Positions 43,477 to 52,191 of a stretch of DNA of 64,000 nt are shown here, piece after piece. Each line of letters begins with the position of its first letter. Position 1 is the first letter of the stretch. Source of the DNA: Sugiyamaella lignohabitans (lineage: Eukaryota > Ascomycota > Dipodascomycetes > Dipodascales > Trichomonascaceae); assembly GCF_001640025.1 (NCBI RefSeq), contig NC_031674.1, positions 2,790,001 through 2,854,000 of the forward strand. Reading direction: 5' to 3'. Position numbers and translations under genes: made by a program. The notes under the pieces were generated by a model. The model had not been told where the DNA came from. It was given only the letters and a program-made list of their open reading frames with translations, and ran no database searches.

Positions 43477-43926
43477 GGAACTTGATTAGATAACTTGTCG
43501 TTATCTTACTAAATGACCAAGGTTGAGATCTAAGTTACACAATATTTAGCCGTTCCTCTACGCGTCTCCAATGACGCGCGCGCGTGAAGTCATTACTTTT
43601 CCCTTTTGGGGTTGAGAAACTATGCTGCAAGTCCATGCTAAGCTATGAGTGAACGGCAACTGGTTTAGATTCTTTTGCGATTAAATATATTCTAAACTAG
43701 GTATATGAGTGGACAAATCTTCGGCCATTACGACTGAGTTTGCATTGCAAGGGCTCTTACCCATAAATATTTCATTAGAAGCTTGACTGGAATTTTTTTA
43801 GATTTGAAAATGACCAGCGGTCCCTGCATCTTCCCTGCGTCAAGTTCATGTGACAAGTCGCATAAGGAGTTTTGTTCTTGATTCGTTGGCAATTTGTTGA
43901 ACACTATTTTGGATCTGACAATAGAT
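43477..43926. other. Divergent promoter, CDC45 / unrecognised 305-residue protein
   Basis: 450 bp between two divergent genes, carrying the MCB-type cluster listed separately near the CDC45 side. No gene is seen. Confidence 0.55.
43560..43584. promoter_or_regulatory. MCB element and CG-rich cluster upstream of CDC45
   Basis: ACGCGT at 43560-43565, 84-89 bp upstream of the CDC45 ATG, is a perfect Mlu-I cell-cycle box. It is followed at about 43573-43584 by an ACGCGCGCGCGT stretch with overlapping partial boxes. CDC45 is periodically expressed at G1/S in S. cerevisiae, and MBF control here is a reasonable inference. Confidence 0.55.
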
Positions 43927-44844
43927 ATGTCTTTTGGCTATTTCCTTCATCCTGTAGTTACAAAAGCAGTTGAAGAATTGAGTCAATCGTCTGAAGTGTC
44001 TTACCGTGAGGGTTGTATTCGATATCCCACTCCGCCCGAGGAGAAAAAATCCCCAAAGGGGCTCCTAGAAAGCCCTGATTATGATACTTTAAATTCAACA
44101 TTGAAGTATACCTTTCTAGCAGAAAAAACACAGAAATCTATTTACAGTTGTTCACCACCTACATATTCTGCAAGCTCCCTATGGAAAGAGAACTACATCG
44201 TTTATCCAACTAGTGCCAGCACAATAGCCACCAGAGACACTATCGCCTGTAAAAGCATAGATGAGGATATTTTGAAAACAGCCCATTCAGATGAGTTGAA
44301 AGAGCAAGGGAAAGAAATAGCAGCCCAAAATGAATCCAACCAAGAGCAGGAACAAAATGAGACAACTATAGAAAGAGCAATTCAAGAAGAGAATAATACT
44401 GGAGCCAAGGCTGAGTTTCCTTCAAAACAAGTGTTACCGAAACATAGTAAGAACAAAAACGACTTGCTAGATCAAAAATACAGTTCGAAAGTTGATGGTG
44501 CGGGTTCTTTAAGAAACAATTGTAGAATTGGTCATTGTTTACAGCCAAGTAGCTCCGCAAATGACTTGTCGATTGTGGACCAAAGTTGTCAATGCCTCAA
44601 TGTATCATCCAGTTATTATACCAACACATCGTTTCGTAGCAGCTGCTATAGTGACTGTGAATATGTTGGAAAACCTTCACATGTCATAAAACAATCTAGA
44701 AAAAGCAAAATTATCCCATTTTCCCATCGACACTGTTCGAAAGAAGAGAAACAGCAGAATACCGGCGTTCCACGAAAGCGTGACAAATTCAAAATCTTGA
44801 CAATTCTTTGGTGGAAAAGATGCTTTACGTTTGGTAATTGCTAG
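43927..44844 (+). CDS. Unrecognised 305-residue protein
   Basis: I do not recognise this protein. The start is the first in-frame ATG (43927); the frame is open slightly upstream but only from a TTG. The product is hydrophilic, with SPP/PTPP-type Ser-Pro and Thr-Pro sites (PTPPEE near 36, SPKG near 44), a Gln/Glu/Asn-rich middle (about 133-165), a Ser/Cys/Tyr-rich stretch (about 215-250) and a basic C-terminus ending LWWKRCFTFGNC. The aromatic, basic and Cys-rich tail could be a membrane-anchoring or lipidation site, which is conjecture. It is divergent from CDC45 and may share its cell-cycle promoter. Confidence 0.6.
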   Translation: MSFGYFLHPVVTKAVEELSQSSEVSYREGCIRYPTPPEEKKSPKGLLESPDYDTLNSTLKYTFLAEKTQKSIYSCSPPTYSASSLWKENYIVYPTSASTIATRDTIACKSIDEDILKTAHSDELKEQGKEIAAQNESNQEQEQNETTIERAIQEENNTGAKAEFPSKQVLPKHSKNKNDLLDQKYSSKVDGAGSLRNNCRIGHCLQPSSSANDLSIVDQSCQCLNVSSSYYTNTSFRSSCYSDCEYVGKPSHVIKQSRKSKIIPFSHRHCSKEEKQQNTGVPRKRDKFKILTILWWKRCFTFGNC

Positions 44845-45051
44845 AAATTCATGTAGAATCACTTAAATTTTAATTTAAACAAATTTGAATTCATTTTTTA
44901 TTTCATTTGGGAAATGAATTGTCTGTCGGCATTCGATAATTTGGATCACCACAGGTTATGCACTGATTATCCTACAGAGTAAGGCTGTGGAAAAATAATG
45001 CAGTAACTAACATTCGACGTCAACACCTATCTAAGAATTGGCCTGGAGGAA

Positions 45052-46026
45052 ATGGTTCTACATAACTCAAAATGGGATAAAAAGGCCACAAGGAAGCATC
45101 AAAAGAAACATAATGAAGGCGGAAAGAAGCAAGGAATTGGTGCTCGGTTCGGAGGAGAGACTACTGGTGGCCATTCTTCATCTGCAGAAGTAGAGTCTGG
45201 TGAGCCTAATAGTAAACAAGACAAGGTTACAAGCCATTTTCCTAGTCTCGGTGAGGATGTGGCTGCTGATTCAAAAGGTGGACTATCTAATAACTCGTAC
45301 AACTCAGACTCAGATTCATCAGAAGACTCGACTACAGAGGAGAACGGCAAATGGAAGCCCAGACGTTCTAAACTGCAATCGAACGTTTGGAGATATCAAA
45401 AGAAATCCCCTGAGGATCAATTGAACGAATTGCTGGCAGAATCGGCTGCCCTTGCTGCAGCAGAAGGTGAAGATAATTCTGTGGCCCAGAGTGCATTGAA
45501 GATAAAGATAGAAGAAATCCGTAACTTACAGGCAAGTCAAGAAAGTAATCTCGATTTCTTCCCAAGCGAAGAAGTAGACGACGAATATGATCAAGAATAT
45601 CACGATTTAATGCGTGAAGCTGCTCTTAAGGCTAATAGTAAGGTCTCAGGTGATGACAATGCTTGGTATAAGAGCCATGTTCAAATTCACGATGATCCCG
45701 AAGAGTTCGAACGCCTTCAGAACCAGATTGATCACTCAAAACTTATCAATGATATCAAAAAGAGGTTCGGGTCAAGGAAAAAGAACACTACTATGACAGA
45801 GACTAAAGAAGATGATATAGATAGTTTTCTTGGTGAAGTGGATGCATTACAGGTTAATTCTGACAAGTCCGGAGACGAATCTTACATATCCGATGACATT
45901 GAATACAATCTCAGTGACAATGATTTGGGGGATGAAAATGATGAGAACGAAAATGACTCGGGACTACGGGAATCCAATAGTTTAGACAAAAGAAAAGAAG
46001 AGTATCTTGACTTTTTACTGAGTTGA
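45052..46026 (+). CDS. Unrecognised 324-residue charged protein
   Basis: No family recognised with confidence. The N-terminus is strongly basic (MVLHNSKWDKKATRKHQKKH), like a nuclear or nucleolar targeting or RNA-binding segment. A Ser/Asp-rich stretch (about 82-100) follows, then a predicted helical region SPEDQLNELLAESAALAAAE (about 119-138), another helix around DQEYHDLMREAALKA (about 182-196), and a Ser/Asp/Glu-rich C-terminus (about 255-315) with likely CK2 sites. The sharply opposite charge at the two ends is typical of ribosome-biogenesis or chromatin accessory factors, but that is only inference. A single exon. Confidence 0.65.
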   Translation: MVLHNSKWDKKATRKHQKKHNEGGKKQGIGARFGGETTGGHSSSAEVESGEPNSKQDKVTSHFPSLGEDVAADSKGGLSNNSYNSDSDSSEDSTTEENGKWKPRRSKLQSNVWRYQKKSPEDQLNELLAESAALAAAEGEDNSVAQSALKIKIEEIRNLQASQESNLDFFPSEEVDDEYDQEYHDLMREAALKANSKVSGDDNAWYKSHVQIHDDPEEFERLQNQIDHSKLINDIKKRFGSRKKNTTMTETKEDDIDSFLGEVDALQVNSDKSGDESYISDDIEYNLSDNDLGDENDENENDSGLRESNSLDKRKEEYLDFLLS

Positions 46027-46465
46027 TTTGCTGCAGTATAAGGGATTTTTTACTTGGCTGAAACTAGTAAATTTCTCATGTGATAAGACTGAGTGGTTAA
46101 CACTTTTATTTCTGTTTCATCCGAGATCCCCATCGGTAAAAATGATTCAAGTTGGGGTAATTCTGATTGTAGCAGCTCCACTAATTTTCGTAACGGCAGC
46201 TAAAACAGCAATGTTCCAAAGACGGATAAGTCTCCAGCTCTCAAGTGACCGGCCGGGCATCGGATTTGAAGCTAGTGCCCATCTTTCCGATGGGATCCTC
46301 CATGCGCATCGGTCCGCCGAGTCGCCGCCCCTGCAGAAAAAATGGACACAGTTTCCGAACCAGATGCAAAGAACATCCTCAAGCAGAGGAAAACAAAAAC
46401 AAATTTTACTGTCTATGTACATAAACATATCATAACATGCAAATAAATATCTAAAAAGTAAACCA
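46027..46465. other. Spacer with a doubtful small membrane-protein frame
   Basis: 440 bp between two converging genes. An ATG-initiated 98-codon plus-strand frame at 46141-46437 starts with an apolar segment (VGVILIVAAPLIFVTAA). It could encode a small single-pass membrane protein, but it has no recognised homology and sits between 3' ends. Confidence 0.3.
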
Positions 46466-47809
46466 TTAAAAAATTGCTTGCTTAAAACTGGTCATCACTG
46501 ACTTCTGCATCTTTGCAATAGTCGCCACGGTTCGAACCGGCCGAACCACTAATTGATAGTTGATGTTACGCGGAATAGAGCTAGTGGTGCATACCTTCCT
46601 CACAGGAGTTAATGTATAGGCTTTCGAATCAGCCCTGATATCACTACTAGTCTCCCTGTTAGCTAGAGCAAGGCGTAAACTCAATGACGAAAAGATGATA
46701 CCATCCACGAACCGCGCCATATAGAAAGAAGGACTGTTACTGGCAGTACTCTTTCCATTACTATGAGTAGTCTTGTTGTTAATCTTCATGCCCGATAAGC
46801 AATCAGAGCTTAACGAGGGTGCAGTTAATGATCTGGTCGGCCCTCTTGTCATAGGGTCCGATACCTTTTTCTCAGAACTTGAAGGCGAACTATTCTGTCT
46901 TTCAAGCAAGATTTCTCTTTCTCTCTCGCATTCCTTTATACTGCGATTGTAATGTCTTTCCCTTAAATCCACCGTCATATTATCAACAAAAAATGAAGAT
47001 AATGAGTCCGGAGTGTACAACTCTATTGTCTCTTCTCGAACTCTGGCAATAGTCCGCCCCTTATTCACAAACACCCATGTAGTCTCACTGCTGTTGGTGA
47101 TTCTCTTCTTTACCCACTTTCCAATAGGGAGCATAGTAGACTGATCCATCAGTGTATACTGATTAGGAGATTCATAGACTAACTTCCACAATACCGGTTG
47201 ATTGAAAAATGAACTACCTCCTCCGGGCGTCTTATTCAAACACATTTCCACAGAGTCCAAAGATTCGGATGAATCTATTACAGATTCAAATGACGACGAC
47301 GAGTTGTTACTCATTTCATCGCTTCGATTTAGAAATCCAAGTTGTGCTCTACCCAGCTTGCTGATTCCAGACAAGCCATAGAAGTTAGAACTTGTCATGG
47401 TGGGAGGTGGAGCTGACTGTCTCCGCGTCCCAGGCTTTGGTCGAACATCCTGGGACCCCGGTTTGCTCTGAATAACTTTTGGCGTGGATTTGGGGTTGAA
47501 TAAAATCCCTTTGCTGCTGAATTCTAGAATGCTCTCATTTTCGCAATCGTAGTGGTACACACTATAGATTTTATTATTCGTTTGATTTTCCAGCTTTGTT
47601 AAATGGTGTGCCCAGGCACTTTTTCGACTGTCTCTTTTGATATCAAAAATCGGATCAGCATGTCGATTTTTGTGAACTCGTTGGATCTGTACAGGCATCT
47701 GAGATTGAGAGGCCTTGACTCCTCTAGCAAAGTAATATTTTTCCACAAACCTGGCAGGACTAACCTGTTGATCCGTTTCACCAGCATGGACTATCCTAAT
47801 GTTGTTCAT
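46466..47809 (-). CDS. Unrecognised 447-residue protein with a possible beta-rich domain
   Basis: I do not recognise this protein. The stretch at about 65-105 (KSAWAHHLTKLENQTNNKIY onward) and another at about 208-270 (LWKLVYESPNQYTLMD, then LPIGKWVKKR and WVFVNKGRTIARVREE) look like alternating beta strands, perhaps one folded domain split by a Ser/Pro-rich insertion (about 115-200). The latter part (about 295-360) is Ser-rich and disordered. Near the C-terminus a hydrophobic patch MARFVDGIIFSSLSLRLALA could be an amphipathic helix. The ATG at 47807-47809 is the natural start. No intron is seen. Confidence 0.65.
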   Translation of the reverse strand: MNNIRIVHAGETDQQVSPARFVEKYYFARGVKASQSQMPVQIQRVHKNRHADPIFDIKRDSRKSAWAHHLTKLENQTNNKIYSVYHYDCENESILEFSSKGILFNPKSTPKVIQSKPGSQDVRPKPGTRRQSAPPPTMTSSNFYGLSGISKLGRAQLGFLNRSDEMSNNSSSSFESVIDSSESLDSVEMCLNKTPGGGSSFFNQPVLWKLVYESPNQYTLMDQSTMLPIGKWVKKRITNSSETTWVFVNKGRTIARVREETIELYTPDSLSSFFVDNMTVDLRERHYNRSIKECEREREILLERQNSSPSSSEKKVSDPMTRGPTRSLTAPSLSSDCLSGMKINNKTTHSNGKSTASNSPSFYMARFVDGIIFSSLSLRLALANRETSSDIRADSKAYTLTPVRKVCTTSSIPRNINYQLVVRPVRTVATIAKMQKSVMTSFKQAIF

Positions 47810-49179
47810 TTCTAACAGTCAACCACCCTATCAACTTTTTAAAAACTTCAGAATAAATGATATTTGAAACAGAAATTCTCTAGCACAACGGGTGAGAAAA
47901 ATCAAGTTTTATCTGGCTGGATCAAGAAATATATAACATAACGCCTTGATATCAGTATTGTGGCGACTTGGCATACCTTTATATTTGTAAGAGTTAGTAG
48001 CGCTTATCTAATTACGCAGTCAGAAAATTACTCGTCTATCGAGCGAGCTCATCTAATACTGTCCTTTGTACATGTGGTCCGCCACGGACGCAGCCCGTAT
48101 TTTTGACTTTTGACCGATGAGGATTTACTTTTTCTGCGGCAGAGATGACTTAAAACTATGTTAATTTTCTTTTTGCTGACTGCATTGTGACTATGTCAAA
48201 AAGCACCGGTCCACCGGTTACAATGTATAGTTTGGTTAATATGCAGTAAGATCAGCCCGTTCGGTACAGGAACGATGCTTCTGACTACATACTAAGATGG
48301 CCAACAGCTTTCCGTGTTGCGGCCTCAAACTCCCACTCTAAATTGACGTGAAGCATGACCACGATAATGTACTGAACTGTCTATATTACCGGCCTCGGTC
48401 ATTAGACCAGAGGGTGGGACTAATTTGTTTACGAGGCTGGACGACAGTTTCCCATTAGCTACAATTTCTATATCCTAAATCCCTGCTGAGTTTAGTGCTT
48501 GGTATAATTGAGAAACTCGTACTATAAAGTATAGGTGGGCCAGTCCGAGTACATGGCGGGGTCGAGGGTAGTATCGGCAGGGTCAAGATAAGGTGGGTGT
48601 CCAATCGGCACCAGTGATTAGAAACCGCCGTCTGTTGGGTCGTTTTGGGTTGTTTTGAGTCTAGCGAGATGACTAAATAAGTCTGAGTTGGAATAGCCTT
48701 TCTAACCTTTATTGGCGCCGGAGGCTGGTACCTACTGGACCTACTATCTAGACTTGATGTAGAGCACAGGGTCGTCTTTTAGTTAGTTTGTCAGATAACT
48801 TAGTAGTAATCAAATTCCTGTGTCTGCAGAAATAGACAGCCTCGTACAGCATTAAACGGAACGCACTACACACATACGACTGGCGGCCAAGCAATTGTTT
48901 TCAATTGATAAATACAATACGCGAAGTCGATAATTAATAGTTTTATTGCACGTATATATTTTGAGCTTCTCCTTTGTCTTTATACGAATAGCATTTTATA
49001 CTTGAAATAATATTAATACTTTAGAATTCCATTATAGCATTTATACGAAAATGTCGAGATGAGATCTTTCCGAATCCTTCGTTTGAATATTCTTAGAATT
49101 CAATCGTGACCTTGATTCTGATTAGAGCTTGTAAGTATGCAAATCATGTATTAATGCTGTAATTTTTTATAAACCTGAA
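47810..49179. other. Intergenic region, no gene seen
   Basis: About 1.37 kb. No frame above 60 codons on either strand, no tRNA signature. It contains the promoter of the 447-residue protein and the 3' flank of the next gene. Confidence 0.55.
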
Positions 49180-51624
49180 TTAAATGGCTATATTCGACCT
49201 GGTATCGGGTATTGGTCCTGCAAGCTCTCTTTGTTGTCGTAGTCTCGCACGCCGTTGGCCCAAAGTCTCGTTTTCAGGTTCAACCAGAAGTTGCTTTTGA
49301 AGCTTCAATCGTTCACGACGCTGACTCAGAGTTTCGTTAGCATCACGCTCAGCTTCAGTTGCAGCAATCTTTGTTGTTCTTGCAAAATGACTAACAAAAC
49401 TCGTTCCATTCGCTCCGACACCCGCCATAGTGCTAGCGAGATCGTTCTGGCTATTCCGTCTTCTGTGACTTAGGATATTGACATCGGTAGCCTTGGCATT
49501 GTTTGTCATATGTTCTGACAACCTACTCAAGTTATGAAGGTATTTGTGCTCCTCGTAGTCAGTGTTGGCCATATGTTGCAGCTCTAGTAATGATCGTGCA
49601 GGCTGTCGATCTAGAGGGTGTAATTTCGATGTTCTCTTGGCTAGCTCCTGGCTTGCAACAGCCTCCTGTATAACAAGCTTATGTTGTGTTTTCCTTCCTT
49701 GTTTACGCAGTTCTAATTCCTCGATGAGTGAAGTTGCTCTCAAGCCCTCTAATGGGACCATTCCTGATCTGCTGGATATAATGGCATCGGCTCTGTCTGC
49801 CACTGTCGCTGGGTTAAAAGATGTGAAAGCAAGATGATCTGGATTGACTGGTTCTCTTTCCTCATAATCACTATCATCTTCGTCGTAATAGTCATGACCA
49901 TCCTTTGCGCGCCCAAATGGCAAATGTTTCTTCTTCTTTCTAGATTTTTTCTGAGACTTCTTCGTATTCGTGCTCTTACCATCACTATCTTCGTCATGAT
50001 CTAGTAGGTTGTTCTGGTAGTCATCGCTGTCACTCTCTATCGTTGCGAACCCACTACTAATTGATAATGCAGGGGACGCAGCTCGTCCGTAGAAACCCGT
50101 TACAAGCTGCTCGCTAGTTCCATTATTCGCATTGTGCTTTTCATATACACTGGATCTTGTAGCAGTTCCTAACTCTGCGATGTCATCGGGAATGCCTCGA
50201 TATGCATTTTCATTCAACGGGTTCAGAACTGATTGGGCAGGTGGAAACTCTTGAATTTGACCAATGGACAATCTTCTGCTTCTCCTCTTTTCAGTATCAC
50301 TCAATTTACCGTTCTGCTTATTGGACAGTAGAGGAGGAAGTTTTAATTGTACCGGAATAGGAGCGGGATAATAGACTAACTGCTCGTTATTTTCAGTTGT
50401 GATCATAGGGGGATAATAAGATCTACGATGACTATTACTCGGTTCTGCCCTTAAAATAGATGCCCCCTTGGAAATTCTACCTCCATTTAGAGCTATTTCT
50501 GTTGCATCTAAAGCTTGCTGTCTGTTGTGTAAACCAGCGTCCTCAACTTCACTTCCATCAGCATGAGATGTTGAGCCTATAACTTGCGGCTGATTTAGTT
50601 CATCGGGAATGGTCGCGCCCCCTGTTGATTCGGTATTCTCATCAATAGCTAGGACAATAGGACTCGCTTGTTGTCCATCTTCGTTTAAGTTATCTTGTAA
50701 CTGATTTGGCGCATCAGCAAGAGTTGCCGAAACAAGTCGCTGTGGTTTGGGATGATAAAGCATTGTTGTATGTGTACTTTCTAAGCGAAAGCCTTCGCGG
50801 CCATCTTCTTCGGCATTATGGCTGATGCTTCCATCAACCTTTTCAGCTGCTCCATCAGCATCCAAATTGTCTTGATTGCCAACTTCGATATTCTCGACAG
50901 TCTCATCAGCTTCATTAAGAGTATATACTTGCGCTGATTGACCATGTGATAAACCTTTTGATGGTGATGTGACAGCTTTGCTGCCACTGACGAGACGAAT
51001 ACTGGCGACTTGCTGTGTCTGCGGGTTTAGGGGTAGCGAATCGAACGATGCTATAGATTCTGAAATAGAATCTTTTGTCATATGTGCTGGGCTGACACTG
51101 TCATCCGATGGCAGGACATCATCAATCTTTGACAATACGCGTTCATCTTCTTCGAGATCTTGGTCATCAAGAGCTGAGTTGGAAGCGAAGACCCCATCTA
51201 CCAAACCATCACTAATAGGTTCAAGTGGATCTGACGGCTTCTTATCACTGGAATCTGTGCTTCTCACGTCACTTTTACTGATATGAACACCATCGAAGTT
51301 TTCAAATTGATGGTCTTCTTCAGCTTGTGAACCATCTTTAGGGGCATTTTCTAAATTCGTAGACGACCTCCTTGAGATCTGCATAGGTTTTATAAGTATT
51401 GTTGGTGTTGGTATATCAGAAATAGTGTTTTCAGACCGACCCAACTTCGCCGAGTAAACTACACCCCCTACATTTGCCTGCTTATTTTTGTCAAGCTCTG
51501 ATGAATCCGGCAATGAATTTCTACTAGTAGCGGCAGCACTTGCAGCTGCTGCCAAAGCAGCGGGTGTAGGAGTTTCGGGCGAGATAAGATTTCCTGATGA
51601 GCTACGTCGATTTAGTAGACCCAT
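49180..51624 (-). CDS. Unrecognised 814-residue disordered protein with ETLxQRR repeats
   Basis: No family recognised. The N-terminus MGLLNRRSSSG has Gly2 and Ser-rich basic residues. An Ala-rich run and about 450 residues of acidic, Ser-rich low-complexity sequence follow. A lysine-rich stretch KKSQKKSRKKKKHLPFGRAK (about 561-580) is a probable nuclear localisation or RNA/membrane-binding patch. The C-terminal third is helical: RADAIISSRSGMVPLEGLRA, then LIEELELRKQGRKTQHKLV with predicted coiled coil. It ends with two copies of a repeat, NETLSQRRERLKLQKQ and NETLGQRRARLRQQRE (about 764-803). The conserved part is probably the C-terminal 220 residues. A single exon from the ATG at 51622-51624. 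Confidence 0.7.
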   Translation of the reverse strand: MGLLNRRSSSGNLISPETPTPAALAAAASAAATSRNSLPDSSELDKNKQANVGGVVYSAKLGRSENTISDIPTPTILIKPMQISRRSSTNLENAPKDGSQAEEDHQFENFDGVHISKSDVRSTDSSDKKPSDPLEPISDGLVDGVFASNSALDDQDLEEDERVLSKIDDVLPSDDSVSPAHMTKDSISESIASFDSLPLNPQTQQVASIRLVSGSKAVTSPSKGLSHGQSAQVYTLNEADETVENIEVGNQDNLDADGAAEKVDGSISHNAEEDGREGFRLESTHTTMLYHPKPQRLVSATLADAPNQLQDNLNEDGQQASPIVLAIDENTESTGGATIPDELNQPQVIGSTSHADGSEVEDAGLHNRQQALDATEIALNGGRISKGASILRAEPSNSHRRSYYPPMITTENNEQLVYYPAPIPVQLKLPPLLSNKQNGKLSDTEKRRSRRLSIGQIQEFPPAQSVLNPLNENAYRGIPDDIAELGTATRSSVYEKHNANNGTSEQLVTGFYGRAASPALSISSGFATIESDSDDYQNNLLDHDEDSDGKSTNTKKSQKKSRKKKKHLPFGRAKDGHDYYDEDDSDYEEREPVNPDHLAFTSFNPATVADRADAIISSRSGMVPLEGLRATSLIEELELRKQGRKTQHKLVIQEAVASQELAKRTSKLHPLDRQPARSLLELQHMANTDYEEHKYLHNLSRLSEHMTNNAKATDVNILSHRRRNSQNDLASTMAGVGANGTSFVSHFARTTKIAATEAERDANETLSQRRERLKLQKQLLVEPENETLGQRRARLRQQRELAGPIPDTRSNIAI

Positions 51625-52191
51625 ATTCTAAACCCCCACTGTCTCGTGTACAGTTTCAGACCAAAAACTTTTATTCAATGTGGAATCGTAGAGTGATTTC
51701 CTTGCTTTCAGACGTGTGACCCGAGATCTGGTGGTGTTTAGTTTTTAGTTTCCTTCGTGTATTTATTTACACTTGCATGCTTCCTCACTACTAAATATAG
51801 GCATTCCAGAATGCATCGCAGATATTTCTATATCGATCCAAACATTACCCCAGATCCAGATAGTGCGAAGACACTGAGCCCTTCAATTGCCCATCAATGG
51901 GTCTATAATTTAATGATTATTTTGGTACCTAATACTGGTTGAATCTAGCTCTTAACATTGCCTCATCTTCTGGTGTACTTTTGCTCTACAATTTAGAAAT
52001 TTCTGCTCTTGTTACACTTCAGTAGAGGTTGGAGCAGAGTCGAAGGTGACCAGCAGCCAGCCTACGACTGTTTCGCTGAACCAGCTTTACACCTGCTACA
52101 AGAACAAAATATGTAACCGATATCGGATATTTCATACATCCATGCTTTGGCTTATCTTATATAGCTGGCTGACTACTATGGAGGGCTGTGC
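51625..52191. other. Spacer between ferric reductase 3' end and upstream gene
   Basis: About 570 bp; a chance frame of 61 codons at 51757-51942 is not called. Nothing recognisable. Confidence 0.5.
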
